Shown one piece after another: positions 8,247-16,629 of a stretch of 64,000 nt of DNA. The notes below the pieces were generated by a model. The model was given only the letters and a program-made list of their open reading frames with translations, searched no databases and was not told the origin of the DNA. Origin of the DNA: Elizabethkingia occulta (GTDB taxonomy: Bacteria; Bacteroidota; Bacteroidia; Flavobacteriales; Weeksellaceae); assembly GCF_002023715.1 (NCBI RefSeq), contig NZ_MAHX01000016.1, forward strand, positions 62,001-126,000, read 5' to 3'. Made by a program: the position numbers and the translations under genes. Every line of letters begins with the position of its first letter. The first letter of the stretch is position 1.

Positions 8247-8678
8247 TTAATTTGTTTCTTTAGTCGGAATTACCACTTTTTCCTCTATAAATTTATCTGT
8301 ATTGTCACTATTTTTTCCTGCCCAGAATCTAAAAGTATAAGTACCAGCTTTTGTAGGTGTGAATGTATATTCTACAATTTTATCTTCTACTTTATCCATA
8401 CATCCGTCTCCCGTTTTTTGAGAGCCCACTACTCCTAATTCAACTACGTTATCTACATTTTTTGAAACCTGAAACTGTACAAAAGCCTGACAGGTATTTG
8501 TCGTTGTATAAGTTATAGACAACTTACTTACCTCTCCTACCGGTTTTACCTCTTTTTGTTCAATTTTAGTAGTAGCCAGATAGCCATACATAATGTTATC
8601 TCCTCTGTTATCTCCTAAACAACTGGTAAAAATTACCCCAAAAATCCCTAAAAGGAATGCGAATTTTAAAAACTTCAT
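8247..8678 (-). CDS. Small lipoprotein, first gene of the sigma operon
   Basis: I do not recognise a family. A lipoprotein signal peptide is clear: MKFLKFAFLLGIFGVIFTSC with the lipobox Cys at residue 20. The mature part has a beta-rich pattern (VSKLSITYTTTNTCQAFVQFQV, IVEYTFTPTKAGTYTFRFWAG) that looks like a small Ig-like or immunoglobulin-sandwich domain, and two further Cys that could pair. It ends 15 bp before the sigma factor gene, which suggests a surface or periplasmic target or sensor of the sigma/anti-sigma pair. That role is inference. Confidence 0.75.
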   Translation of the reverse strand: MKFLKFAFLLGIFGVIFTSCLGDNRGDNIMYGYLATTKIEQKEVKPVGEVSKLSITYTTTNTCQAFVQFQVSKNVDNVVELGVVGSQKTGDGCMDKVEDKIVEYTFTPTKAGTYTFRFWAGKNSDNTDKFIEEKVVIPTKETN

Positions 8679-8864
8679 AATATTTGATTTTTCTATTTGT
8701 CTCTATATAAGACGCCTATAATGAAAATGGTTGCGTTAATTTTATAAAATTTATACAAATAAATCACAACCAATTGATCTACAGTATAAAAAATTCTCAT
8801 AATCAATACGATATCTAAATACCTCTTTTATCAATTTATGTCCAAAAAACTCTTAGTAAGAGTT

Positions 8865-8880
8865 ATAATCAATTGATTAT
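8865..8880. promoter_or_regulatory. Perfect 16-bp palindrome, possible protein-binding site
   Basis: ATAATCAATTGATTAT is a perfect dyad directly behind a hairpin with arms AACTCTTA and TAAGAGTT (8848-8864). It lies between two operons and could be an operator, but it is not at a recognised promoter. The function is unknown. Confidence 0.3.
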
Positions 8881-8904
8881 TCGTTTTTATTGCTGCAAAA
8901 GTAT

Positions 8905-8950
8905 GTAAAAATTAGCAGTGCCTCACTTAATTGAGTGAGGCACTGCTAAT
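8905..8950 (-). terminator. Strong intrinsic terminator of the LytTR operon
   Basis: A 17-bp perfect stem (8911-8927 with 8934-8950) and a 6-base loop, starting ATTAGCAGTGCC, is followed on the minus strand by TTTTTA. It lies 28 bp past the response regulator stop. Confidence 0.9.
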
Positions 8951-8978
8951 CTGTAAACCAAGCTATAATCCATAATAA

Positions 8979-9722
8979 TTACCGAACCAGCCAATCTTTG
9001 AAATCCTTCACCCTGTCTCGGCTTACCGTAATTTCAACATCAGGCTGGTAGCTCATTTCAACTTTATAAACGGGCGATGTATGAATACTTTTAATATAAT
9101 TGAGATTAATCATAAACTGTCTGTTTACTCTGAAGAATTTTGTCTCATCAAGAACATTATCCAGTTCTTCAAGAGAAAAGTCAGTAGGAAAGCTGCGTTC
9201 TGCTGTCTGAAGATATACTATCTTATTTTCACTATAAAAACAACTAACTTCTGATGTCATTACAATCTTCAGATTATAACCTATTTTCACCAGTATACGT
9301 GAAAGAGTTGTTTTTTCTTTTCCCAACATTGACTTTACTTCATAAGATGGTGTTACCTCACCGGACGGAATGAAGCTTTTAAACTTATCAATAGCCTTTG
9401 TGAGATCCTCTTCATCAATTGGTTTTAAAAGATAATCAATACTATTCAGCTTGAATGCCTTCAAAGTGTATTGATCAAATGCTGTTGTATAAATGATAAA
9501 ACTTTTAGTGGGAATTTTCTCAAAAATATCAAACGAAAGTCCATCTCCAAGAACAATATCAGAAAAAATCAGCTTAGGATGCTCATTCTCCGAAAGCCAT
9601 TGTACCCCGTCCTCTACGGAATGTATAACCTTTTGGATCTCAAGTTCCGGAAATGTAGAGAGCATTCGCTCCAGGCGTCGTGCCGCGGGTTTTTCATCTT
9701 CAATAATGAGTGTTTTAATCAT
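8979..9722 (-). CDS. LytTR-family response regulator
   Basis: The 247-residue protein has a receiver domain (residues 1-120) with acidic E8/D9 and the phospho-acceptor D55 in LIFSDIVLGDG, T80-region TTAF and the conserved Lys in YLLKPID. A LytTR DNA-binding domain follows (about residues 145-245: SEVSCFYSENKIVYLQT, FFRVNRQFMINLNYIKSI). It is the output of the two-component system whose LytS-like kinase is encoded upstream in the same operon. Its start overlaps the preceding 2TM gene by 8 bp. Targets cannot be named from sequence. Confidence 0.95.
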   Translation of the reverse strand: MIKTLIIEDEKPAARRLERMLSTFPELEIQKVIHSVEDGVQWLSENEHPKLIFSDIVLGDGLSFDIFEKIPTKSFIIYTTAFDQYTLKAFKLNSIDYLLKPIDEEDLTKAIDKFKSFIPSGEVTPSYEVKSMLGKEKTTLSRILVKIGYNLKIVMTSEVSCFYSENKIVYLQTAERSFPTDFSLEELDNVLDETKFFRVNRQFMINLNYIKSIHTSPVYKVEMSYQPDVEITVSRDRVKDFKDWLVR

Positions 9723-10044
9723 ATTTTTTCTGAGATTTATATTTTTCCATTAGCTTTTTTATTTTCTTTTTTTCCCAGTCGTTTCCAAAAATAATCCCCG
9801 GAAGAAAAACAGATCCCGCATGAATAAGGATTACAACTCCCCATAAAACAGGTACATATATATTTGTCCATCCTATCTGATGATACTCGTAAAAGTTAGA
9901 AATAAGTATAATTACATTGACCGTTAAATATATCAGAAAATGTATATAAAATCCTCTGATTTCTTTTACTTTTCTTTTGGCTTCAAGAAATCCTATTTCT
10001 TTATCAGAAAAGGATTCTGAATCATTATTAAAATAATCTTTCAT
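9715..10044 (-). CDS. 2TM domain-containing protein (109 aa)
   Basis: This is the 2TM domain pattern: an amphipathic helix with AKRKVKEIRGFYIHFLIYL, two transmembrane helices (about residues 33-52 and 62-84) and the C-terminal FGNDWEKKKIKKLMEKY motif. The function of the domain is unknown; it is often found beside LytS/LytTR genes in Bacteroidetes. It overlaps the response regulator by 8 bp and follows a second 2TM gene by 11 bp, so the proteins are probably made together at the inner membrane. Confidence 0.88.
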   Translation of the reverse strand: MKDYFNNDSESFSDKEIGFLEAKRKVKEIRGFYIHFLIYLTVNVIILISNFYEYHQIGWTNIYVPVLWGVVILIHAGSVFLPGIIFGNDWEKKKIKKLMEKYKSQKKYD

Positions 10045-10055
10045 TTTGTGGGGAG

Positions 10056-10340
10056 CTAATTATTCTTTCTCATTAATTCCCTGATTCTGTTTTCTTCCCA
10101 ATTTTTATTAAAAATCATTCCGGAGAAGATAACCTTTATAAATTTTAATGCTGTAAATATGGTTATAATGATGAACACTATTACAATCCATCTTGGTATA
10201 TTCACAAAATCAAAAATATCATTGAGTCCGGCAAAGCCCCAGAAAGCACAGCACATTAAAACATTTCCATAAAGTCGTGCTTCTCTTCTAACCTGTTTTC
10301 TTGCTTCTGAATAAGCTTCTTGTTGATCATTTATTTCCAT
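10056..10340 (-). CDS. 2TM domain-containing protein (94 aa)
   Basis: The reading frame is open from 10526, but the sequence before MEINDQQEAYSEA has no 2TM character and lies inside the kinase gene, so I place the start at the ATG at 10340, overlapping the kinase stop by 10 bp. The 94 residues show the 2TM signature: ARKQVRREARLYGNVLM, two membrane helices (the second starts IVIVFIIITIF) and the C-terminal NKNWEENRIRELMRK. It is a paralogue of its neighbour at 9715-10044 and of the C-terminal domain of the kinase. Confidence 0.85.
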   Translation of the reverse strand: MEINDQQEAYSEARKQVRREARLYGNVLMCCAFWGFAGLNDIFDFVNIPRWIVIVFIIITIFTALKFIKVIFSGMIFNKNWEENRIRELMRKNN

Positions 10341-11659
10341 TGCTGCATGTTTTTTTCTTTGTTCATTAGCTCTTGTATCTTTCTCTCTTCCCAGCTTTTT
10401 CCAATTCCGAAAGTGGTGAATCCATGGATAGCTACTCCCAGTCCCCAGCCCAGCATAGGGAAAACAAACCAGTAAAATCCTGGTGACGTCATTAGATTGA
10501 TAACAACTAAAAACGGTATCACGCAACAGTAAGAAATAAGATTAGAATAGAAATCTTTAATTTCTTTTACTCTACGCGAAGCCTTCTTATAGGCTTCTCT
10601 TTCATCGTTTTCATAATTTACTTGCATGGTGTTATTTTTATGAGTTAGTATTGGTATTTTTACACTGAATGATTCCTCATCGCTTTCGATAAAAACATTT
10701 CTCTTTGTCAGAAGATTGTATCGTTGTACGATATTAGAAAGTCCAATTCCTGATTTTTCGTTTGGAAGCTCTCTTTTCTGTAGGTTATTTCTGATAACAA
10801 GATATCCTTCCTGAACAAATATTTCTATGTTTAATGGTTTGGCTGATGTAGCATGATTATGTTTAATACAATTTTCCAGAAGTAATTGTAATGAAAGTGG
10901 CACCACAAAATCTTTAGAATTATCTGCATTGATATTCAGGTGAAATACAATACTGTCTTCAAAGCGATATTTCAAAAGCTCTATATAGGTTCTGGCAAAA
11001 TTCATCTCTTCCTCCAGAGAAACCACCTCTTTATCCTTTTGTTCCAGAACATATCTGTAAATTTTGGACATGGAAGAGGTAAACTTTTGTGCATTATCCG
11101 GATTTTCTTCAATTAGTGCACTCAAAACATTTAAAGAGTTAAACAAAAAATGTGGGTCTAACTGATTTTTGAGACTTTCAAATTGTGCATTTGCTGAAGA
11201 AGCAATAATTTTTTGTTCAGTTACAGCTTTTTTTGCGGCAGACTTCCATGCATTCATAAATCCTTTAGCATGGAAAATAGCTGATATAAGTAATGCGAAA
11301 TTGATAAAAAACCAATTGACAAAATTATAATCTCTTGAGAAAAACTTTTCGGTACTTACATTTTGTATCAGAACGAAGTTTACATAGTTACATAAAAACA
11401 CAGTAGCAATTGTTACTACAACGGTTAATGATACTCCATAAATAAGTCTTTTTTTAGTATCCTCTATCCAACTCCATTTTTTGTCTAAGAACCCGTTAAG
11501 ATACCCCTGAGACATAGATAAAAGCAGACAGTACATAGAAGAAATAACGAAAGATTTCCATATGTTTTCCCACGAGATATAGCCTGGCTCAATAACCCCA
11601 AATATTATTGTGCAAACAAGCGTAATCCAGGCGCATATGATAAAAAATTTTCGATTCAT
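10331..11659 (-). CDS. LytS-like sensor histidine kinase with C-terminal 2TM domain
   Basis: The 442-residue protein has four predicted membrane helices (about residues 5-25, 33-52, 75-97, 113-131). A His_kinase domain follows with the phospho-acceptor H170 in LDPHFLFNSLN, then an ATPase domain with the N-box (ENCIKHNHA, N263) and a G-box (SGIGLSNIVQRYN, 303-315). The kinase proper seems to end near residue 340 (FSVKIPIL). The frame continues without a stop into a complete 2TM domain starting at M345 and ending GKSWEERKIQELMNKE. In related species the 2TM protein is usually separate, so this looks like a fusion by loss of a stop codon. It heads the operon with two 2TM genes and a LytTR regulator. 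Confidence 0.92.
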   Translation of the reverse strand: MNRKFFIICAWITLVCTIIFGVIEPGYISWENIWKSFVISSMYCLLLSMSQGYLNGFLDKKWSWIEDTKKRLIYGVSLTVVVTIATVFLCNYVNFVLIQNVSTEKFFSRDYNFVNWFFINFALLISAIFHAKGFMNAWKSAAKKAVTEQKIIASSANAQFESLKNQLDPHFLFNSLNVLSALIEENPDNAQKFTSSMSKIYRYVLEQKDKEVVSLEEEMNFARTYIELLKYRFEDSIVFHLNINADNSKDFVVPLSLQLLLENCIKHNHATSAKPLNIEIFVQEGYLVIRNNLQKRELPNEKSGIGLSNIVQRYNLLTKRNVFIESDEESFSVKIPILTHKNNTMQVNYENDEREAYKKASRRVKEIKDFYSNLISYCCVIPFLVVINLMTSPGFYWFVFPMLGWGLGVAIHGFTTFGIGKSWEERKIQELMNKEKNMQQWK

Positions 11660-11677
11660 TTTTCTTAATTTCTGTTA

Positions 11678-11685
11678 CAAACATA
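11678..11685 (-). promoter_or_regulatory. -7 promoter element of the kinase/LytTR operon
   Basis: The minus strand reads TATGTTTG, an exact TAnnTTTG match 18 bp before the ATG of the kinase. No good -33 element was seen. Confidence 0.55.
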
Positions 11686-11782
11686 CTCAGGAATTGGTAA
11701 ATATTTAAAATTTTTATACCTGAGAGGTTCTTTTTATATACTGAATGGTAAAAGATTTGTCTTTTTGATAAGATAACAGGCA

Positions 11783-11812
11783 CAAAAAAACCCGGATTTT
11801 AAACCCGGGCTT
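11783..11812 (-). terminator. Terminator of the TonB receptor/TPR operon
   Basis: On the minus strand GCCCGG pairs with CCGGGT around a GTTTAAAAT loop and is followed by seven T. It starts 6 bp after the TPR gene stop. Confidence 0.85.
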
Positions 11813-11817
11813 TATAT

Positions 11818-12462
11818 TTATTTCATCTGAGAAAGGAAATAATCGGCTTCACTTTCTCCCCAGTTTGGGTCTAGTGACGTCTTCGGTTTATTTGTTTTAA
11901 AGAGTTCTTTTGCTTTTAGAAACATTTCTTTTGCCTTCTTCTTATCTCCGCCATATTGTTCTGGTGTAAAATAAAGATCTTCAGCCTGAAGCACGTATAC
12001 TCTCGGATTATTCGGATCTAATTTAATTGCTTCACCCAATGCCTTTTGGGCTTCCTGCCCCTCTGTCATATAACGAGACATCGGATCTACCATCATTTTA
12101 ATTCCGTGCGCCATCTTTTTCAGAAGAAGGAGTTCCGCATTATTGGGATTCAAAGCTTCTGCTTTTACAATATAATTAATTGCTGCATCTCCGGAAGCAT
12201 CTAATCCATCTGCTTTTTTATCGCGCATCAGAACACGCCCTCCTTGTATTGTAGACAAAGCTGCATAGTAATAAGGCAGCCATTGTGTTTTCTCTTTATC
12301 TCCAATTCTGGAGAAATCATTACTCAATGCAGTAAAATCATCATTCGTTTTACATTGAACAATTTTACTCACTTTATCAGTCATTGCTTTTTCATAAGCA
12401 CTTTGTGCAAAGGCTATAAAACCTGTTAAAAGAAGTGCTGTTGTTAAAAATAGTTTTTTCAT
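11818..12462 (-). CDS. Secreted TPR-like protein
   Basis: The 214-residue protein starts with a signal peptide (MKKLFLTTALLLTGFIAFAQ, cleavage after AFA). The mature part is alpha-helical with TPR-like units (AEALNPNNAELLLLKKMAHG, AIKLDPNNPRVYVLQAEDLY). It belongs to a group of periplasmic TPR proteins found in Chryseobacterium-like bacteria, with no assigned function. It follows the TonB-dependent receptor gene by 31 bp and ends in a strong terminator, so both genes are co-transcribed. A role in folding or partner binding for the receptor is possible but unproven. Confidence 0.85.
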   Translation of the reverse strand: MKKLFLTTALLLTGFIAFAQSAYEKAMTDKVSKIVQCKTNDDFTALSNDFSRIGDKEKTQWLPYYYAALSTIQGGRVLMRDKKADGLDASGDAAINYIVKAEALNPNNAELLLLKKMAHGIKMMVDPMSRYMTEGQEAQKALGEAIKLDPNNPRVYVLQAEDLYFTPEQYGGDKKKAKEMFLKAKELFKTNKPKTSLDPNWGESEADYFLSQMK

Positions 12463-12493
12463 AATATTAAAGTTTAGAAATTAAATATTGTTA

Positions 12494-14734
12494 TTATAAT
12501 GTACTGTTAATGGCATCCTGAGTTCTATCGATTCCAAAACTGATAAATACTCCAACGAAAACAAACGTATTTACTGGTGGTCTGAGTGCTGAACTTTGCC
12601 CGTTTGAAGCAAAATTATATCCGTATATATTTTTAGTATTAAGAACATTATTCACGCTCAGTACAAATACAGGAAATGATTTTGAATTTTTCTTTCCAAG
12701 ATTGGGAAGGTAGTTGATACTTAAATTCAGTGCACTAAAATCTTTTACAGTTCCTTCATTTCGGATAATATTTTGTCCATTTTGTGAAATAATATCATAA
12801 TACGGTCTTCCACTATTGAAAGTATAAGATGCGTTAACCTGTGTTTTAAGACTGGTAAAAAACCTTTTTGCCACAAATGAAAGTGTATGTTTTGATGCAA
12901 AATTAGGATTCAGACTATGTGGATAGTTTAAAAAATCTCTTTTACTGTCCAAATAAGAATAAGAAACCCAATAATCCACATTTTTAATCGTTTTTTTATC
13001 CCTCCAGAATAATTCAAATCCTTTGGCAAATCCCTCTCCATTTACATTAACAGCTGACTGGATATTATTGAAAGAAGTTTGATTTTGCAGATCTCCGTAA
13101 TTATAAGTTTTTGTAAGCTTTCTATAATCCTTATAAAATGCCTCTAAACGGAAACTTCTTTCATTTGCTGTTCGCTGAATCTGAAATATATAGTGATCGG
13201 CTCTCTGGAAACCTAATGGGGTCGGATAATTGATATATTTAGATTCCGGATTCTGATAGAAAACACCATAAGCTAATGAACTGGTCCAATCTTTTGATAT
13301 TCTGTAGGCCAATGCCAGTCTTGGTGAAAAATTCCACTGGGAAAGATAAGAGGAGTTTTCTGCTCTTATTCCTATAAGTGCTGAAAAGTGCTGATCCAAA
13401 GCCAAATCTGTTTCAGCAAAAACCGAAGATATAAGATCCTGATAATGCTTTTTAAATCGAGCTGTATTTTCTGGCTGATAGGTCATATCTTCAATACTAT
13501 TCTGAAATTCAACTCCACCACGAATAATGGAAGCCTTATTGAGTTTTCTTTCCAAAACGGCTTTTGCATTAAAATAGGATCCATGATTCTCAATTCCGAT
13601 TCCGTAAACTCTTTGTCCGTTATTCAGAAAGTCGAGATTCATATCATTTTTATTATAGGTAAATGTGGAACCAAGGTTTAGTGTATATCTGCCTAATTTT
13701 TCTCTATAGGACAGGTTATGAAAAGTATTATCTCCTTTCATTTTTACGCCTGTTTCATTATATTTTGATTCCAGACTCTCCTGCTTTAAAGACATATCAT
13801 TATTATCAAAACTTCCGTAATATTTAATAAACCCACCCCTTTTTGTCTTTATTCTAAAGTTAGCATTGGTTGAAAAACCTGCTGGCCCATTGTCAAAATT
13901 GGTATTGAATTTAAATACTTTAGTCATTAGTGCGAGATTAGAATAAGCTGTTTGAATACCATACGAATGAGTTCTTGCACTATCTACTTTCTGAAAAGAT
14001 CCTGTTGCAAATATTGGAGATAATCCGAAATCTGCAGATGTTCTTTCTGGTAAATCAATACTCTCCAAAGTTAAAACTGAAGATAATGCCTGTCCATATA
14101 AAGCAGAATATCCACCAGAAGAAAAGACATTTCCTTTAAATAGTGAAGTATTAAAACGATCCCTTCCTGCTATTCCCGGAACTGAATTTGTGAAATAATT
14201 ATTGATAAGACTACCATCCATAAATATTTTACTTTCCGTTCCTGTTCCCCCTCTTACAAACAAACCTTCACTTTCTCCTACTTTTTGAACTCCGGGAAGA
14301 AATCCTAAAGCTGATGTAATTTGTGCATCGGCCCCGGCCGTAGTATAAATATCCAAAGGCTTCAGTAATGCTGATGCTCTGTTTTTATCACTTGCCTCTA
14401 TCGATCCAGCAGTAATCACAACAGCATTTATTTCGTTAAAAGTTGATTTCATTTCTGCATTGACTACAAGATTCTGAGAAGCTATTGCTACTTCCTTTTT
14501 TACTTCCGCAAAATCGGAATTGCTATATACCAGTGTTTGGTTCCCTTTTTCGGAAGTCTGAAATGTATAATTACCGTTAGTATCTGTTGTGGCACCATCA
14601 TAGGTATCTTTTAAAGTCACAGAAACATTTTTTAGTCCTTTTCCTTTAGCAGTAACTTTTCCGGAGATTGTCACTTGTGCCTGCATAAGAGAGAACACAA
14701 AAATAAAAATCGAAAATAGTAGTCTTAGTAGCAT
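12494..14734 (-). CDS. TonB-dependent outer membrane receptor
   Basis: The 746-residue protein has a signal peptide (MLLRLLFSIFIFVFSLMQAQ), then a carboxypeptidase-like regulatory domain (VTISGKVTAKGKGLKNVSVTL, residues about 21-110), a plug domain (about 115-220, with FLPGVQKVGESEGLFVRGG) and a 22-strand barrel to the C-terminus. It imports an unknown ligand across the outer membrane with TonB energy. There is no SusD-like partner and no sugar enzyme beside it, so it is not a standard polysaccharide locus; a metal chelate or small molecule is as likely. The next gene encodes a secreted TPR protein. Confidence 0.93.
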   Translation of the reverse strand: MLLRLLFSIFIFVFSLMQAQVTISGKVTAKGKGLKNVSVTLKDTYDGATTDTNGNYTFQTSEKGNQTLVYSNSDFAEVKKEVAIASQNLVVNAEMKSTFNEINAVVITAGSIEASDKNRASALLKPLDIYTTAGADAQITSALGFLPGVQKVGESEGLFVRGGTGTESKIFMDGSLINNYFTNSVPGIAGRDRFNTSLFKGNVFSSGGYSALYGQALSSVLTLESIDLPERTSADFGLSPIFATGSFQKVDSARTHSYGIQTAYSNLALMTKVFKFNTNFDNGPAGFSTNANFRIKTKRGGFIKYYGSFDNNDMSLKQESLESKYNETGVKMKGDNTFHNLSYREKLGRYTLNLGSTFTYNKNDMNLDFLNNGQRVYGIGIENHGSYFNAKAVLERKLNKASIIRGGVEFQNSIEDMTYQPENTARFKKHYQDLISSVFAETDLALDQHFSALIGIRAENSSYLSQWNFSPRLALAYRISKDWTSSLAYGVFYQNPESKYINYPTPLGFQRADHYIFQIQRTANERSFRLEAFYKDYRKLTKTYNYGDLQNQTSFNNIQSAVNVNGEGFAKGFELFWRDKKTIKNVDYWVSYSYLDSKRDFLNYPHSLNPNFASKHTLSFVAKRFFTSLKTQVNASYTFNSGRPYYDIISQNGQNIIRNEGTVKDFSALNLSINYLPNLGKKNSKSFPVFVLSVNNVLNTKNIYGYNFASNGQSSALRPPVNTFVFVGVFISFGIDRTQDAINSTL

Positions 14735-14879
14735 TTTGTTATGATTTATGTTACAAAGAAATATCAGAATTTCGAATCTTTTAAAAAAAGCTTACTGAAA
14801 GGTTGGTTTTTGATGCTAAACGGTAATTCTTGAAAGTTTTGTACCTTTAACATATAATAAAACCTCAAATTCTGAGCTT

Positions 14880-15389
14880 ATGAAAAATTTAAAAATATTA
14901 TCCTTAGGCATTCTGGGAGCTGTATTTACAGTTTCATGTGCAACTAAGGAAGTGAGTTATGCTATTACCCCTAAAAGCGGAACAGCAACGGGAGGAACAG
15001 TAACCTTTAAACAGATGGGAAAAAATGTTGTGATGAATGTTGATGCAAAAGGATTAACGCCAGGGGTACATGCTATTCATATTCATGACAAGCCAGATTG
15101 CTCGGCTCCGGACGGAACTTCTACCGGCGGACATTGGAATCCTGCAGGAAGCGACCATGGCAAATGGGGTGCAGAACATTTCCATATGGGAGATATAGGC
15201 AACCTTAATGCTGATGATAAGGGAGATGCAAAATTGACTTTTAAAACAAGTAAATGGTGTATTGGTTGTACTGATAATACTAAAAACATTCTGAATCATG
15301 GACTAATTATCCATGCAGCTGCAGATGACTTCCATACTCAGCCTACCGGAAATGCAGGCGGACGAGTTGGATGTGTAGAAATTAAGTAA
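14880..15389 (+). CDS. sodC: Cu/Zn superoxide dismutase, lipoprotein
   Basis: The protein turns superoxide into hydrogen peroxide and oxygen in the periplasm. The signal peptide ends in FTVSC with the lipobox Cys at residue 20, so it is membrane-anchored. Metal ligands are visible: H67 and H69 (HAIHIHD), H85 (GGHWNP), further His and Asp in HGKWGAEHFHMGD, and H145 (LIIHAAADD). C74 and C165 fit the family disulfide, and the active-site Arg is in GGRVGC. The length of 169 residues is normal. It stands alone on the plus strand between two minus-strand genes, with its own terminator. Confidence 0.95.
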   Translation: MKNLKILSLGILGAVFTVSCATKEVSYAITPKSGTATGGTVTFKQMGKNVVMNVDAKGLTPGVHAIHIHDKPDCSAPDGTSTGGHWNPAGSDHGKWGAEHFHMGDIGNLNADDKGDAKLTFKTSKWCIGCTDNTKNILNHGLIIHAAADDFHTQPTGNAGGRVGCVEIK

Positions 15390-15397
15390 TCCAGAAA

Positions 15398-15433
15398 ATA
15401 AAAATGAAGACTATTTGGTCTTCATTTTTATTT
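15398..15433 (+). terminator. Terminator of sodC
   Basis: A perfect 14-bp stem (15398-15411 with 15418-15431), with arms containing AAAATGAAGAC and GTCTTCATTTT, and a 6-base loop ends in T-rich sequence. It lies 9 bp after the stop. Confidence 0.9.
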
Positions 15434-15456
15434 ATTCTAAGGTACAGATGTTTTTA

Positions 15457-15495
15457 CAAAAATACGCTTCACTAAAAAATTTTAGTGAAGCGTAT
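15457..15495 (-). terminator. Terminator of the GLPGLI gene
   Basis: A perfect 16-bp stem (15462-15477 with 15480-15495; arm ATACGCTTCACTAAAA) is followed on the minus strand by TTTTTG. It lies 27 bp past the GLPGLI stop and faces the sodC terminator. Confidence 0.9.
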
Positions 15496-15522
15496 CCATT
15501 TAGATTGATATGAAATTGAATA

Positions 15523-16434
15523 TTATTTTATTACTTTCTGGGTTCCGTTACCCATTTGTACAGTTGATTTTAGCTCAATTGGATTGTCAATAGAATTATA
15601 CAATCTGTTCATGTCCCTTTCTCCGTCCTTCATCATATCTCCGATTGTTTTTTCAGATCCAGGCATTTTTTGCTTCATTACTTCCGGCGTAAGATACTGC
15701 CTCATAGAACCAAATGGATCTTTTTTGTATTCATTGAAAGTTTTATCAAATTTCTCTCTCGATAACTCGGATACAGTTGAATTAGGCATAAATGTTTGTT
15801 CCATGTAAGTTTTCTCATTATAATCAGAAAGCTTTTTATTTGCCTGAAGCACCCATGAATAATCTTTAGCTTCATCTTCAATTTTTACAATAAGCCCCGG
15901 TAATCCATAAAATTTATAAGGTCCATCCTGAAAAGGCAAATCAGTACTGAACCATGCTGTCCATTTTCTTCCTGCAAATTCTGTAGTGGCTTTTTGTACA
16001 TTATACTCTCCTATTTTTGTCTTATCCGGGAGCACTTTCCAGTCAAACTTTAGGTTTTCAGAATATGCGATAGGTGTAAACTTACCCATTGACATTAATA
16101 CTTCCACGTATTGAATTTTCATAGATGGATAAAACTTATTTACTCTGTATGAAATTTTCGCCTTTTTCATATTCTTACTAAAATCCGGATTGAAAGCACC
16201 TGCTCTTTTCATTTTTTCCATAGCATCTTTAAGAATAGAATCCTGCGATACATTAGTATAATCCTGATATATAGATTTAGATTTAGAAATATCTAAAACC
16301 ATTAATTCTTTCTCTAACTTTGCGGAGTCTTTCTTCGGCTTATATGTCATTTCATAAATAAAACGGTTAGCCGTTTCCTGAGCCATAACCATTACTCCGA
16401 ATGTTAATACAAAAAGGAGAGTCAGTTTTTTCAT
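15523..16434 (-). CDS. GLPGLI family protein
   Basis: The 303-residue protein has a signal peptide (MKKLTLLFVLTFGVMVMAQ) and the family signature GLPGLIVKIEDEAKDYSWVLQA. Upstream are the expected strands FIYEMTYKP and WKVLPDKTKIGEYNVQKA and the WTAWFSTDLPFQDGPYKF block. GLPGLI proteins are exported, restricted to Bacteroidetes, and of unknown function. They often come in large paralogous sets near secretion or receptor genes. Here it stands alone between sodC and a small lipoprotein. Confidence 0.93.
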   Translation of the reverse strand: MKKLTLLFVLTFGVMVMAQETANRFIYEMTYKPKKDSAKLEKELMVLDISKSKSIYQDYTNVSQDSILKDAMEKMKRAGAFNPDFSKNMKKAKISYRVNKFYPSMKIQYVEVLMSMGKFTPIAYSENLKFDWKVLPDKTKIGEYNVQKATTEFAGRKWTAWFSTDLPFQDGPYKFYGLPGLIVKIEDEAKDYSWVLQANKKLSDYNEKTYMEQTFMPNSTVSELSREKFDKTFNEYKKDPFGSMRQYLTPEVMKQKMPGSEKTIGDMMKDGERDMNRLYNSIDNPIELKSTVQMGNGTQKVIK

Positions 16435-16629
16435 TGTAGTATTGAATTTATCTAATTAGTATACACAAGTAATTTTTTGTTACAGAAAAATATAATTTTC
16501 ATTATGCATTCCCCGTTATTAGTAATACTAAGATTAGAGTACAATTTACACATTATCAACATAACAATCTGATAGTCAATAATTGTACTTAATTTGAAAT
16601 ATAATTAATAAGATATAAAAGCAGAGAAA

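Larger units (their letters stand above)
8679..8978. other. 300-bp intergenic region with three palindromes, no gene seen
   Basis: No supported coding region is present. The AT-rich stretch carries the leader of the lipoprotein operon on its left. On the right is a cluster of inverted repeats: a small hairpin at 8848-8864, a perfect 16-bp palindrome at 8865-8880, and the strong terminator hairpin at 8911-8950. Confidence 0.7.

Noticed and set aside
10341-10526. N-terminal extension of the 94-aa 2TM protein
   Set aside because: The extension lies inside the kinase gene, has no 2TM character, and the ATG at 10340 gives the canonical protein.
11589-11783. Minus-strand frame overlapping the kinase start
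   Set aside because: It lies in another frame of the kinase gene and its leader, with no motif.
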